Below are positions 47,520 to 57,100 of a stretch of 64,000 nt of DNA, in pieces. Under the pieces are notes generated by a model that was given only the letters and a program-made list of their open reading frames with translations, ran no database searches and was not told where the DNA came from. Source of the stretch: Paraburkholderia franconis. Its GTDB lineage: Bacteria > Pseudomonadota > Gammaproteobacteria > Burkholderiales > Burkholderiaceae. The DNA is taken from positions 186,001 through 250,000 of the forward strand of contig NZ_WHNP01000005.1 in the NCBI RefSeq assembly GCF_009362735.1, written 5' to 3'. Made by a program: the position numbers and the translations under genes. Position 1 is the first letter of the stretch, and the number at the start of each line of letters is the position of its first letter.

Positions 47520-49598
47520 TTACGGATTTTCATCCGGCTGCCAGCCCCAGTACCCGGGGTTGACGGATAGACGCTGGTGCCGGTCGACCTGTCCTCCATG
47601 CAGATACGCCCGCGACACGCCGGCATTGAAACTCTCACAACCGCGCGATATGTGAATGCAGCCAGCACACGCGCCGCCTACATCGCTGCAGATCGGGTCA
47701 AATGCGCAATTGAACGCAAACATCGAAGCGTCCTCGAACCACCTTCTCAGATAGTGCTGAAAGAGCATAAGCAGACCACCCGCTGTGTAGTTTTGCACGG
47801 AGGTCACGTAGATCATGAACGACAGATCCATGGGAAACAGGTATTCCGTCAGGCTCTGGGCGTCATATCCGCTATGTCGTCTTGCGCTCAGAAGCAGCGC
47901 ATGGCAGATGGAGTGCATCAGATCGAGCGGTGCAGCCTGCGAAGCTGCTGACGTGTCCTGGTCTCCATCACGGTCTGTCTGGCCGCCGGCAAGAGCAGGA
48001 CTGTTGCGCAAGAGATAAGCGTGCGCCCTTTCAGCAGAGTCGTACACGTCTGCAGGCGGAGCCTGCCATCCCGAACTCCTGACACACCAACGCAACACCT
48101 TGATGGGATCGAGCCTGATCCACAGCGCTTCCGTCTGTGCGGACAGGGCGAACAGCATCGCTTTGCCTCGCGAGTTTGCATTCACCTGGTCTTCGAACGG
48201 ATTCAGCTTGAGGGGCGCGACGTCTTCCTCCCTTTCCGGCTCGCGCTTTTCCCGTGTGAAACCAAGCGCGGAGACGACCACCTTCAGATCGGGGATATGG
48301 GCGATATCTTCGATCCCGAAGCGATCTCGCACAAACAGCCAGTCGGATGGCAACGCGGCAGAGTCGCTGGCAACTGCGCTCGCACTCTGCGTCCGGACGT
48401 CGTGCCTCAGAAGAACGGCCTCCATGGTGCGGCGCTGCCGCGACAGTTGCAATAGGAGCGCGTCGTCAGGTATGAACTGCCGGACAGACGCAAACCTGTT
48501 GCCTGCGTTACCAAGCTGGGCATCGAGCGCGGACAGGCTGGCCTGTGAAAAGGACAGCGTCTCCCGCAGGTCAACCCCGTCCGCGATCAGCCTGTGCAGG
48601 CTTTCGATTTCCAGGAGCAGTTTCTGCCGTTTCAATGTCGTCGCGGCTACCGCCTCCGGTTTGGCCTGACCACCGCCCAGCAGCAGTGCCGTCTCCGTCT
48701 GCCACGCGGTGCTATCGGCGATACGCAGCAGACTGGAGACGAGCCCCTCTGCGATATCGCGGGCAGCACCCCTGAGCGTTTCTCCGCAGTTCGAAAGTTC
48801 TGCGTTCACGCTGGAGACTACGTTTCCGGCCTTGTCAGAGAGTGCGACGAACTGCATCACCTGCGGGAAGAACGAATCGCCGCCTGTAACGGACGTGCCC
48901 CGCTGCAGAGCGGACGCCGGCCCCCTAGCACGGTCCGAGCAGGCGGGACACAGATCGACACCGGCATTCACGACGTTATGTCCCGTCGACAGGTCAAAGA
49001 AAGAGCTCGTGCGATATTGACCTCCTCCGTCGCGAAAGCCAAGTGCGGCAAGACCGCGTGCACTGCGAGGCGTAGCGACGGGGCCGAGATGCCCGCAGCA
49101 GTGGACCATCACGTATGGGACCTGCCTCATTCTGCCTTTACAGCCGGCTCTCTGGCAAAAGATCGCGTTTTTTCCCAGCCGGTTACCTGCTGCCAGGCGC
49201 CGGTAGGTGCCCTCAAGGGCGTTGTCGTGCAGACGCCGAGGTTTGTCGTGGTTCTCGAGCGCGCCGCAGGATTCACAGACAAGTACCAGAGGAAAAGGCG
49301 TGACGTACACGGCCGCGGGCGACTGGATCTGCAGATCACCGCGCGCGACGGCGTCCTCGAGCATCGCGTCGTATTCTCCTCCCGAAGCCTTCCATTCGAT
49401 CATGAACTTCCGGGCGACATCGATCAGCTGGCCCTTGTCGATTCCTTCGAGGGCATCGGAATTGTTGGATACGCCGCTCACGCGCGCGAGCGCCTGGTTG
49501 CGAAGTCGCGTGACCGCGCCCGGCAGGAACGCCTCGTAGTAGAGGCGGCTGTTCTGTACGAGTTCTTCTTCAAACGGGTTTGCCACGTTGAACCTCAC
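47520..49598 (-). CDS. drmB: DrmB-like DUF1998 protein of DISARM systems
   Basis: This 692-residue protein starts at GTG 49598, overlapping the drmA stub stop by 4 bp (GTGA). An N-terminal zinc-ribbon-like set (C108, C111 in CESC; C148, C153; C167, C168 in VHCCGH) and a C-terminal DUF1998 block rich in cysteines (GACAGCIHISRGCESF, then GVSRAYLHGG) are both present, matching DrmB. DrmB with the helicase DrmA forms the core of DISARM phage defence. The frame is complete, without stops, so it may still be expressed, but it lacks a full DrmA and any methylase or DrmC nearby. Confidence 0.8.
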   Translation of the reverse strand: MRFNVANPFEEELVQNSRLYYEAFLPGAVTRLRNQALARVSGVSNNSDALEGIDKGQLIDVARKFMIEWKASGGEYDAMLEDAVARGDLQIQSPAAVYVTPFPLVLVCESCGALENHDKPRRLHDNALEGTYRRLAAGNRLGKNAIFCQRAGCKGRMRQVPYVMVHCCGHLGPVATPRSARGLAALGFRDGGGQYRTSSFFDLSTGHNVVNAGVDLCPACSDRARGPASALQRGTSVTGGDSFFPQVMQFVALSDKAGNVVSSVNAELSNCGETLRGAARDIAEGLVSSLLRIADSTAWQTETALLLGGGQAKPEAVAATTLKRQKLLLEIESLHRLIADGVDLRETLSFSQASLSALDAQLGNAGNRFASVRQFIPDDALLLQLSRQRRTMEAVLLRHDVRTQSASAVASDSAALPSDWLFVRDRFGIEDIAHIPDLKVVVSALGFTREKREPEREEDVAPLKLNPFEDQVNANSRGKAMLFALSAQTEALWIRLDPIKVLRWCVRSSGWQAPPADVYDSAERAHAYLLRNSPALAGGQTDRDGDQDTSAASQAAPLDLMHSICHALLLSARRHSGYDAQSLTEYLFPMDLSFMIYVTSVQNYTAGGLLMLFQHYLRRWFEDASMFAFNCAFDPICSDVGGACAGCIHISRGCESFNAGVSRAYLHGGQVDRHQRLSVNPGYWGWQPDENP

Positions 49599-50242
49599 TT
49601 GCCGAGCGCTGCGAGTACTTCGGCCTCGCGCGGACCGGCCGGCAGCACTCTTACCTGATTCTCGATGTCACGGAAGGAGCGCATCGGGCCGAACTGGAAT
49701 ATGGAGGCCAGCGCGGTTCCGATGTCTGCTTCCGCCAGCGATGCACTCAAGTTCTGAAAACGGTACAGCGCGCGCTCGACCTCGGACTCAAGCTTTTCCT
49801 GGAATCCACTCAGGACCCTTTCGTCGAAATACCTGGACAGCACCGGCGGGACGGCGAGCGCCGCCAGAAGCTGTTTGCGGATTGCTGTTCTGGCATGGCC
49901 ATCTTCAGCGCCGAGTGCATCGGCGAGCTTCCTCGCACTGCGGTCCAGTGATGTGCCCCAACCTTTCTGGTGTGTGGCCCAGTTCAGGACCACGGCAGCG
50001 AATACGCCCGGAAGCGTTCGTTGCAGGATATGAGGAGCGAACCTGTTGATCGGCACTGAATCAACCAGCTTTTCCAAGAAGAAGTGATAATCGCTGAAAT
50101 TGAGAAATACGCCCGCCTCGAACAGTTTGGACGAGTTCAGCACAGACATCACGATTCCTGGATGCACCCGACCGCTTCGGGCAGACGACTGTATGTAATC
50201 GGCAGTCGAGCGGGGCCAGCCATCGAGGACCATGAAGTCCTG
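49595..50242 (-). pseudogene. drmA: C-terminal fragment of DrmA-like helicase
   Basis: About 215 codons remain. The first DrmA-like sequence is WPRSTADYIQSSARSGRVHP, the helicase motif VI region (Q..SR.GR) as found in the DISARM helicase, followed by its C-terminal domain (FLNFSDYHFFLEKLVDSVPI; RFAPHILQRTLPGV). Everything upstream (helicase motifs I-V, well over half of the protein) is missing, replaced by an IS3 transposase fragment in a different frame. The 3' end overlaps drmB exactly as in an intact operon, so only the 5' part was lost. Confidence 0.78.
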
Positions 50243-50560
50243 GGCGTCAGATATCCGAGTGAGCTGTGAGGCCGTTCGGTGTTGTACTCGTTTCTCCATT
50301 CTTCAATCAGGCGTCTGGCATGACGCATCGAGACGAACCAGTGCTCATTCAGGCATTCGTCACGGAAGCGTCCGTTGAAGCTCTCGATGTACGCGTTCTC
50401 GACGGGCTTGCCGGGCCGGATGAACGACAGCGTGACACCGGCTTCGTAAGCCCATGCGATCTGTGTGTGAAGCCGGGTCATCCAGCCGGGCGGCTGGACC
50501 TCGCGATGCGTCAGGTCCAGCGCCTGGTGAACCATCATCACGACCCACGACGCCCGGCGA
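50243..50560 (-). mobile_element. IS3-family transposase (orfB) fragment
   Basis: The minus-strand frame holds the C-terminal part of a DDE transposase: GKPVENAYIESFNGRFRDEC with the catalytic Glu, then EEWRNEYNTERPHSSLGYLT, both standard for the IS3 group. The N-terminal catalytic region is absent or scrambled (residues before WAYEAGV do not fit), and no terminal inverted repeats are visible. It abuts the stop of the 50573 gene on one side and drmA on the other, so it marks a deletion or recombination scar. Confidence 0.82.
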
Positions 50561-50572
50561 CGTAACCCACCA

Positions 50573-51142
50573 TCAATCGACCCGAATCAGCGACAGCGGC
50601 ATTCCGGCTTCAACCAGTTCACAGGTATTGCACTTGTAGATGGCGTTCAGATTGCGCACGGCTCCCTTGACCAGATCGGAGACCGCGAACACGACGCCGT
50701 CGCCTTGCCACGGGTCGCACCAGACTGCATCGGGGCCCCATGAGCGCAGGTTGTCAGACTGCCATCCCCGATGCAGGCCGATGCCGACCCACACATGGTC
50801 GTAGCCTGCGGTGGTGAACTGCATCAGGTCGAGCGGACGCAGGCCTTTGTCGTAGAGATGAACAAAGGCGATGATGGCCTGCTCCCAGCAGTTGCCGTAT
50901 TTCGTATTTCTCACGTGCTCCGCGGTGCCGCGCAGATTCCCGATTGTCACCGCGCGCACACCGGCGTCTCGCGTTCTGTCGACACCCGCTCCCGCAGTAT
51001 CGTCGTAGCCGTGGCCGACCACGTTATCTACGCCGCCCGCCGCTTTGAGGCGATCGCCGAGCTTGTTGCAAGCGAGAACGCCCAGGCTCTTCACCTCTCT
51101 GACCGCGCTTTCGCCCAGCCGAATGTTATCTGCCAATGCCAT
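50573..51142 (-). CDS. Protein with Cys-His-Asp triad, candidate T6SS-linked effector
   Basis: This 189-residue protein starts at ATG 51142 with AAGGGG upstream; frames from 51202 or 51229 are longer alternatives. Motifs read YGNCWEQAIIAFVHL (C85), AGYDHVWVGIGLHRG (H116) and WGPDAVWCDPWQGDG (D143), the order and spacing of papain-like or transglutaminase-like cysteine enzymes, including protease/deamidase toxin domains of secreted effectors. No signal peptide is seen. It is the last gene of the T6SS-linked run before the IS fragment. Function as an effector is inferred; no immunity gene is evident. Confidence 0.6.
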   Translation of the reverse strand: MALADNIRLGESAVREVKSLGVLACNKLGDRLKAAGGVDNVVGHGYDDTAGAGVDRTRDAGVRAVTIGNLRGTAEHVRNTKYGNCWEQAIIAFVHLYDKGLRPLDLMQFTTAGYDHVWVGIGLHRGWQSDNLRSWGPDAVWCDPWQGDGVVFAVSDLVKGAVRNLNAIYKCNTCELVEAGMPLSLIRVD

Positions 51143-51354
51143 GATTTTGCCCCTTGAAGTAAATTGATCGTGCCCGGCGAATTCGCCTTTAACGGCATTC
51201 ATCGAAAGAGTGAATGCCCCCAGAGTCATCCCCCAGAGTCATCTGGTTGAGTCCTGTTAGAAGAGAAGACGAACCGTACTGCTGACATCGTCCGCTGCGC
51301 CAACTGCGCAACTGCCTACCTGAATCAGAACTGCGCGAACCACAACCGCGCGAA

Positions 51355-51801
51355 TCAAAACGGCGGTTCTATGACCCCACCGACGCGCTCGACCATCGCA
51401 CGGCACGCAGCGCATACGTACGATTGAGAACCGCGCCTCGTATCGAAGACGCCCCCTACTACCGCCCTGCTCCATCGCAGTCCCTTGCCGCCGCGATCGC
51501 GGATGTAAGCGGCCATGTTTTCTTCCGCATGAGGCGCGCCGCCGTCTTCGCGCCTGACGCCCTTCAGATGACACGGCACTTCGAGAATGCCCAATCGCTT
51601 CATTTCGTCCCGTTGCCTGTCATTGAAGCCAGCCGATGAATTGATGCCCGCAATGAACAGCCGCGTTTCGCCGATCTCGACCCAGGCGATCTGAATCGTC
51701 GCTCCCCGCATGCGGTCGCCGAGCGCCTTGATCCGATTCGCGACGAGCGTCAATGCGTGTTCGCCTTTGCGTTGCAGTTCAATTTCCATCAGCGTCGACA
51801 T
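51355..51801 (-). CDS. Cytidine-deaminase-fold protein, candidate deaminase toxin
   Basis: This 148-residue protein begins at ATG 51801, preceded by GAGAGGTG; GTG 51834, which overlaps the upstream stop as GTGA, is the other possible start. The zinc site of the deaminase superfamily is visible: H91-A-E93 in APHAEENMAAYIRD and C130-x-x-C133 in YVCAACRAMVERVGG. The segment before it (ETRLFIAGINSS) supplies the expected strands. Small deaminases of this layout occur as secreted bacterial toxin domains that edit nucleic acids. Placement at the end of a T6SS operon supports that role, but a housekeeping substrate cannot be excluded. Confidence 0.68.
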   Translation of the reverse strand: MSTLMEIELQRKGEHALTLVANRIKALGDRMRGATIQIAWVEIGETRLFIAGINSSAGFNDRQRDEMKRLGILEVPCHLKGVRREDGGAPHAEENMAAYIRDRGGKGLRWSRAVVGGVFDTRRGSQSYVCAACRAMVERVGGVIEPPF

Positions 51802-51830
51802 ATCGCACCTCTCGATCGCATCGACTCGTG

Positions 51831-52751
51831 TCACCGCGTGGCCTCGGCCACTCTCTGCTTCAACCTGCCGCGTATCGCCGCGACATCGAATCCATTCGGG
51901 CCGGGCACGTCGGCGAGCGGCATATAAGGCGCGGGCGTATGCAGCAGATAAGCCTGCGCTTCATCGATGACGATCCGGTCGCTCGCGTCATAGCCCAACG
52001 CTTCGAGCTGGCGCGTCAGTTCCACGCGCTGGTCGTAGCTGAGCTCGCGCCACCAGAACGAACGGCACGCCTGCGCGTATGCGTTGTCCGAGAAATATTG
52101 CCAATGCCCCAGTTCATGGCTGAGGATGGCAGCCCTCACCTGCGTATCGATGATCTCGCCGCCCGGCCCCGTCCCGAGCCCAGGAATCGTGATCAGAAAA
52201 TCGCGTGTGCTGCGCGCCTGCCAGTCACCGTTGCGTTCGCCGATCAAGCCCGTCTGCACGGCGATGCGCTGCAGCGCGCGCTCGCCGGGCGTCAGCGTCA
52301 GATGCTGACTGCGCGCCAGATCGAAGAAATGCGCAAGCTCGGTCGAGCTGAAGTTGTTGCCGGCCGTCAGGTCCGCTGCGTTGGTGCGGAAGCGCCGCGC
52401 GTGAGTGGCGATCTCCGTCATCGTGACGATGTGATCGCGCGGCATGTCGCGGCGTTCGAAGAGCGCGACGACGCGCGAAAACATCGCGCCCTGTCCGGCC
52501 AGCCCCGGCGCGTGCATCACGTAGAGACCTGGCCGGTCGGTGATCGCAAAGAGGACGAGCCGCGCGTCGCCAGGCAGCGACGCTTCCAGCCTCGCAAGCG
52601 GAACGCGTCTGATCTCGACGTGTTCGCTCTGCGCTTCGAGTTCAGCGGCGCCCGCTTGCGCGCAGGCGTCACCGCCGAACCATCCGATCGTCGACAACGA
52701 CAACGCGCATGCCGCCGTGAGCGCAATGCCACGTGTGCGAAAAGACTTCAT
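51831..52751 (-). CDS. Exported zincin-like metallopeptidase candidate (HELGH)
   Basis: This 306-residue protein starts at ATG 52751 with a signal peptide (residues 1-32, GIALTAACALSLSTIG core, processing near ACAQA). The zinc-peptidase motif is H212-E-L-G-H216 in AAILSHELGHWQYFSD, with possible third ligands further on (DEAQAYLLHT, residues about 265-275). The rest is not recognised. It follows the OmpA-like gene by 24 bp and is coupled to the deaminase gene. It could trim peptidoglycan or protein during T6SS assembly, or be an effector; both are inference. Confidence 0.65.
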   Translation of the reverse strand: MKSFRTRGIALTAACALSLSTIGWFGGDACAQAGAAELEAQSEHVEIRRVPLARLEASLPGDARLVLFAITDRPGLYVMHAPGLAGQGAMFSRVVALFERRDMPRDHIVTMTEIATHARRFRTNAADLTAGNNFSSTELAHFFDLARSQHLTLTPGERALQRIAVQTGLIGERNGDWQARSTRDFLITIPGLGTGPGGEIIDTQVRAAILSHELGHWQYFSDNAYAQACRSFWWRELSYDQRVELTRQLEALGYDASDRIVIDEAQAYLLHTPAPYMPLADVPGPNGFDVAAIRGRLKQRVAEATR

Positions 52752-52775
52752 TGGCGCCGGCGCCCGCAATCGCCG

Positions 52776-53372
52776 CTAGTCCGTCACGGTGACGATCGTG
52801 ACGCGGCGGTTTTCCGGCGCAATCGGATTGCGCCGGTTCAGCGGCTCGGTCGATCCCTTGCCGACCGACGACAGACGCTCCGGCGCGATGCCATCCTTGT
52901 GCGTCAGATACTCGACGACGGCAGCAGCGCGATCCTCCGACAGCTTCATGTTCGCATCCGCCGAACCGCGCGGATCGGCATGTCCTTCGACGCGAAACCG
53001 AAATGCCGCCAGCTGTTCCGATTGCAGCGCGTGAGCCACCCTGTCGAGCGCGGCCTGCGCGCTATCGGTGAGCGTCGACGAGTTGGTCGTGAACGTGATC
53101 AGCATCTGCAGCGACGGATGCTTCGCGGGGCCGGCAGGCTTCGCCGCCGCGCCGGGCTGCTTGTTCGACAGCACGAAGCCGCGCGTGACGATGTTGTCGC
53201 CGTTGTCCTCGGGGGCGAGCGCCCTGGTCACCGACTGTTCGTCGATGTCCTGCTCCTTGACGACCGGGTCCGCGGCATGCGCGACATGCACGCATGCGAT
53301 CGCACACAGCGCCATCGTCACCGCCCTGCGTGCCGTGCGCCCGTCCACAAACGAAATGATTGAACCAGACAT
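52776..53372 (-). CDS. OmpA-family peptidoglycan-binding protein of the T6SS locus
   Basis: This 198-residue protein starts at ATG 53372, which follows GGAGGT. A signal peptide (AVTMALCAIACVHVAHA) is followed by a spacer and a C-terminal OmpA domain from about 95: FTTNSSTLTDSAQAALDRVA, EGHADPRGSADANMKLSEDR and NRRVTIVTV. It should anchor to peptidoglycan in the periplasm. It lies just downstream of tagF and may help fix the secretion complex to the wall, in addition to the OmpA domain already fused to TssL. Confidence 0.87.
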   Translation of the reverse strand: MSGSIISFVDGRTARRAVTMALCAIACVHVAHAADPVVKEQDIDEQSVTRALAPEDNGDNIVTRGFVLSNKQPGAAAKPAGPAKHPSLQMLITFTTNSSTLTDSAQAALDRVAHALQSEQLAAFRFRVEGHADPRGSADANMKLSEDRAAAVVEYLTHKDGIAPERLSSVGKGSTEPLNRRNPIAPENRRVTIVTVTD

Positions 53373-53434
53373 ACCGCGACCTCCGATCAACGCTTGACCT
53401 GTCCACACGCGTACGAGCTTTCGCCCGCTGTTAT

Positions 53435-53466
53435 CCGCATTCCCGCATTCCCGCATTCCCGCATTC
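53435..53466. repeat. Four perfect 8-bp tandem units between tagF and the OmpA gene
   Basis: CCGCATTC is repeated four times head to tail in the 102-bp gap between the tagF stop and the OmpA-like gene's start. It is non-coding as annotated but lies in a transcribed leader. A change in copy number would alter spacing only. Confidence 0.9.
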
Positions 53467-53474
53467 ACCCGCTT

Positions 53475-54191
53475 TCATTCGCGCAGTTTCACAACCGACT
53501 GCCAGCCGCTGCGCGCTTCGTCGAGCAGGCCGACGAAGCGCCTGCCATCGGGCAGTCCCCGTCCGCACAACAGCGACGCGGGCACCGCGCTCGACCCTTG
53601 CGTCCACCACGCGCCCGATCCCGTCTCGATGCCAACGGCCAGCAATGCCGAGAAGCCGCCTTGCCTGGCGACTGGCTGTATGTCGTCCGCTTGCGCCTGT
53701 TCCAACGGGTACAGCCGCCATGCGTGCGCGCCGGTTGCAGTCGATGCGACCGTGAGCGGCCCCCACGCATCGAGTTCTTCATCGAAGCGTTCGAGCACGA
53801 AATCGTCGGCAAGCGTCGACAGCGCGCGCCGCGTCGCCTCGTCATACCAGGACTGCGCGCCGCTGAGCCACGCGGCCGCATTGCCGCACGCGACCGGCGC
53901 GGCGATCGTGAACGGAAAATAACGCCCCACCCTGTCGACGCCCGGCATCACGACGCCCGCCCATGCCGACTCGCCGCACATGCCCGCACCGAGCGCAAAG
54001 CACCAGACGGGCGCATTCAGATACACGGGCAACCACTGCGCACCGAACCACCGCTGCGCGAACAGCATGCCCTCCTGCAGGCACACGTCCCACGGCGTGA
54101 CGAACGCCGCCGGCAAACGCCGCGTGACGAAATCGCCGTGCGTGCGCACCTTGCCGAAAAAACCCGGCCCCTCTGCGACGGACTCGCTCAT
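53475..54191 (-). CDS. tagF: T6SS-associated protein TagF (ImpM)
   Basis: This 238-residue protein is a post-translational regulator of type VI secretion. The N-terminus GFFGKVRTHGDFVTRRLP is the TagF/ImpM signature, followed by LNAPVWCFALGAGMCGESAW and DRVGRYFPFTIA. In Pseudomonas, TagF represses T6SS firing through the FHA protein, and an FHA gene is present in this cluster. Its ATG overlaps the tssM stop by 4 bp (ATGA), so they are translationally coupled. Confidence 0.93.
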   Translation of the reverse strand: MSESVAEGPGFFGKVRTHGDFVTRRLPAAFVTPWDVCLQEGMLFAQRWFGAQWLPVYLNAPVWCFALGAGMCGESAWAGVVMPGVDRVGRYFPFTIAAPVACGNAAAWLSGAQSWYDEATRRALSTLADDFVLERFDEELDAWGPLTVASTATGAHAWRLYPLEQAQADDIQPVARQGGFSALLAVGIETGSGAWWTQGSSAVPASLLCGRGLPDGRRFVGLLDEARSGWQSVVKLRE

Positions 54192-57100
54192 AGCCGGTCA
54201 GGACAGCGAAACTGGTCGAATATCCCGCGACGGAACGGGTTCGTCACGCTGCTTGCGTCGAGCTGAAGCACGAGCGTGCGTCCATCCGAGTCGAAGGTCA
54301 TCTTGAAGCGGTCCGCCTGCGCGGTCGGCTGCAAGCGCGCGTCGTCGACCAGATGCAGCAGCGCCCACGGCCCATCCGCGCGCGGCGCCGACGCGTCGCC
54401 CGACGGCTCGAAATCGACATGCGCCTGTCCCGTGCCCTTGCCGCTCGGCCACTGGAACACCATTGACTGATCGACATGGGCGGCAACCAGCTGCTGCCCG
54501 TCGATGTCGATCGTCGCGTGGTCGATCGCGGGATCGATATCGAGCACCTTGAGCGAGAAGCGCACCGACACGTCGCGCCCGCCCGCGCGGAAAAACGCAT
54601 CCCTGATCTGCGCGGCCCGCTGAAACTGCGCGAGCACGTCCTGTGGAATGCCGAGCGAATCGGCGCCATTGCGCCAGCGCCACTGAGGCCCCGACATGTC
54701 GACGAGCATCGCCAGGTTCTTCTGGAAAAAATCGTCGATCAGGCCACCGGGCCCGAGCAACCGCCCGAAGTCGTCGGACGCCGCATCGCGAGTGGAGCCG
54801 CGCACCAGCGGATAGCGGCCGTCGAGCGCCTGCCGGCAAATCTGCGCGACATTGGCCTGCCACAGCGCATTGAGGCGCGCTCGCTCGCCGCCGATCATCA
54901 GCATCGAGCCGCCGTTCGCGATGTCATCGGCGACGTTCGCGAGCGGCGCGGGCGCGCCCTGCGCGGCGAGCTTCAGCTTGTTCAGCGCGTCGCCGGGCGG
55001 CGCGGGCAGTCCTTGCTTGCGCGCGGAATCGGCGGCTTCGAGATACGACGCCGCGTCCTTGAGCGCCGCGAGCTGCGTATCGAGTGGCACGGGCCCCGCC
55101 GCGCCCGGCTTGCCCGCGAGATCGTGCAGCGCCTGGAAGTGCGCGTCGACGGGATTGACCTGCGCGGTCGGCGGCGGCGCTTCGTCCGGCTGATTGCCGA
55201 GCGCGCTTTCGAGCCGCTTCTTCACCGCATCGAGCTTGTTGCCCAGCGCGGCGACGCCCTGCCCGGCGAGCGAGCCGCCCGTCTTGACCGTGCCGAGCGT
55301 CGTCTCCTGCGCGGCGGCGAGCATCAGCGCGCGCAACGGCGAATCGGGCGCGGCGAGCAGATTCGCGACGCGCGCGCCCTTCTCGACACCGTCGAACGGC
55401 ACCACGTCGACATCCGCGAGCAGCGCGTCCCACTGCCGGATGTACTCATCGTAGTAGAGCCGCGTCATCGCCGACTTCAGATCGTCGATGCCGTTCGGCG
55501 TCAGCACCGACTCTTCGCGGCCGAGCACCCAGTCGTCCCGCGCGACATCGATCACGGCCGCGTCGCGTAGCTGGCCGAACTTCTGATAGCCCGCCCGCGT
55601 ATAGGCGCCGGAGACGCCGCGCGTGAGCGGCGCGCCGCTCTTTCTGACGAGCACGAGCGTGGCATTGCGTCCACCCGCCGCCGCGACGCTGAATTCCGGC
55701 AGCTTTGCCTGTTCGAGATCGCGCGCGACGCGATTGAACATGCGCTGCGCGAGCGGCATCTTCGCGAGGTTCGTGCGCGCCTGCGCGATCAGGTTCTTGT
55801 CGAGCGGCAGCGACGCATCGAACTGCGCGGGCTGGAACAGCGCGGCGAGATGACCGTCGATATCGTTGCGCTGATCGTCGCTCGCATCGCGCAACGGTCC
55901 GCGCCGCCAGTCGATGTCGGCCCACAGGCGGACGGAATCCGCGTCGAAGTGGGACGCGTCGCCGAGCATCAGGTACGCGCGAAGCACCTCGTACTGAAAG
56001 TCGGGATTGTTCGCATCGCCACGCCGCAACTCTTCTTCCATTCTGCGCACGACCAGCGGCAGCAGCGTTTGCTTCAGAAGCCGCCGGTAACTCGCCTGCG
56101 CTTCGAGGCCCAGCTTGTCGCCCTGATACAGGCCGAGCCGTGAGAGCCACGGCACGCTCCTGTCGCGATCCGCGTAGCCGCCCGGTAAATCGCGCGCGGC
56201 ATTGAGCAACGGCAGCAGCGCGAGCGGATCGTCGCCGGGCCGGGTGTTCTGCGCGAGCTTTTGCAGCGTGGTGACATGCTGCTGGACATCGGCAATATAC
56301 GCGCGATTGCGCTGATAGCTGATGAAGAACAGCACCAGCGCGATCACCACTGCGAGGCCGATCAACGCGAGCGCGATGCGCTGCAACCACGTTCGACGGC
56401 GCTCCAGCTTCGGGTTCGTGCCCGCCAGCCCCGCTTCCTGGAAAATGACGTCGCGCAACAGCCGCGTGATGAAATACGCGCGCCCGCTCGCCGGGTCGGG
56501 CAGCACGACCTGGCGCTGCAAGCCGAGCGCGGCCGCGACGGCGCTCATCACGCGATCAATGGGCCGTCCCTCTTGCGTGCCGCTCGTGAAATAGACGCCG
56601 CGCAAGAGCGCAGCTTCATCGAAGCGCGACGTGCTGAAGGTTTCCTGCAGGAACGACGTCAGCACATTCTCGAGACCGGCGAACTGCTGCGGAAAGCCGT
56701 ACACGAGCGCGCGCCGCCGCGTGTCGGTCTCCTGTTGCATGCGTCTCAACACACGTGCCTGCAACTGCTTCTCCAGCCCGGCGAACTCGCCCGGGAACGA
56801 CGCCAGCGCTTCATCCGGCGCGCCATGCGCGACGTAGGGGAACGTCATGCCCCACACCTGTTCGCGCTCGTCGCGACCGAGGTCGTCGAAAAACTCGGCG
56901 AAGCCCGCCAGCAGATCGCACTTCGTGACGACCACATACACGGGAAACCGCATGCCGAGCCGCGCGTACAGTTCCTTCAGACGTTCGCGCACGGCGCCGG
57001 CCTGCACCGCGCGCTGGGTGTCGGACAGTTGCAGCAGATCCTGCACCGACAGCGCGACGATCACGCCATTGAGCGGCCGGCGCGGCCGGTACTTGCGCAG

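Noticed and set aside
51257-51574. Separate 105-codon frame overlapping the deaminase
   Set aside because: Arg-rich, in another frame of the same DNA; the deaminase frame carries the zinc motif. It was considered as an immunity gene and dropped.
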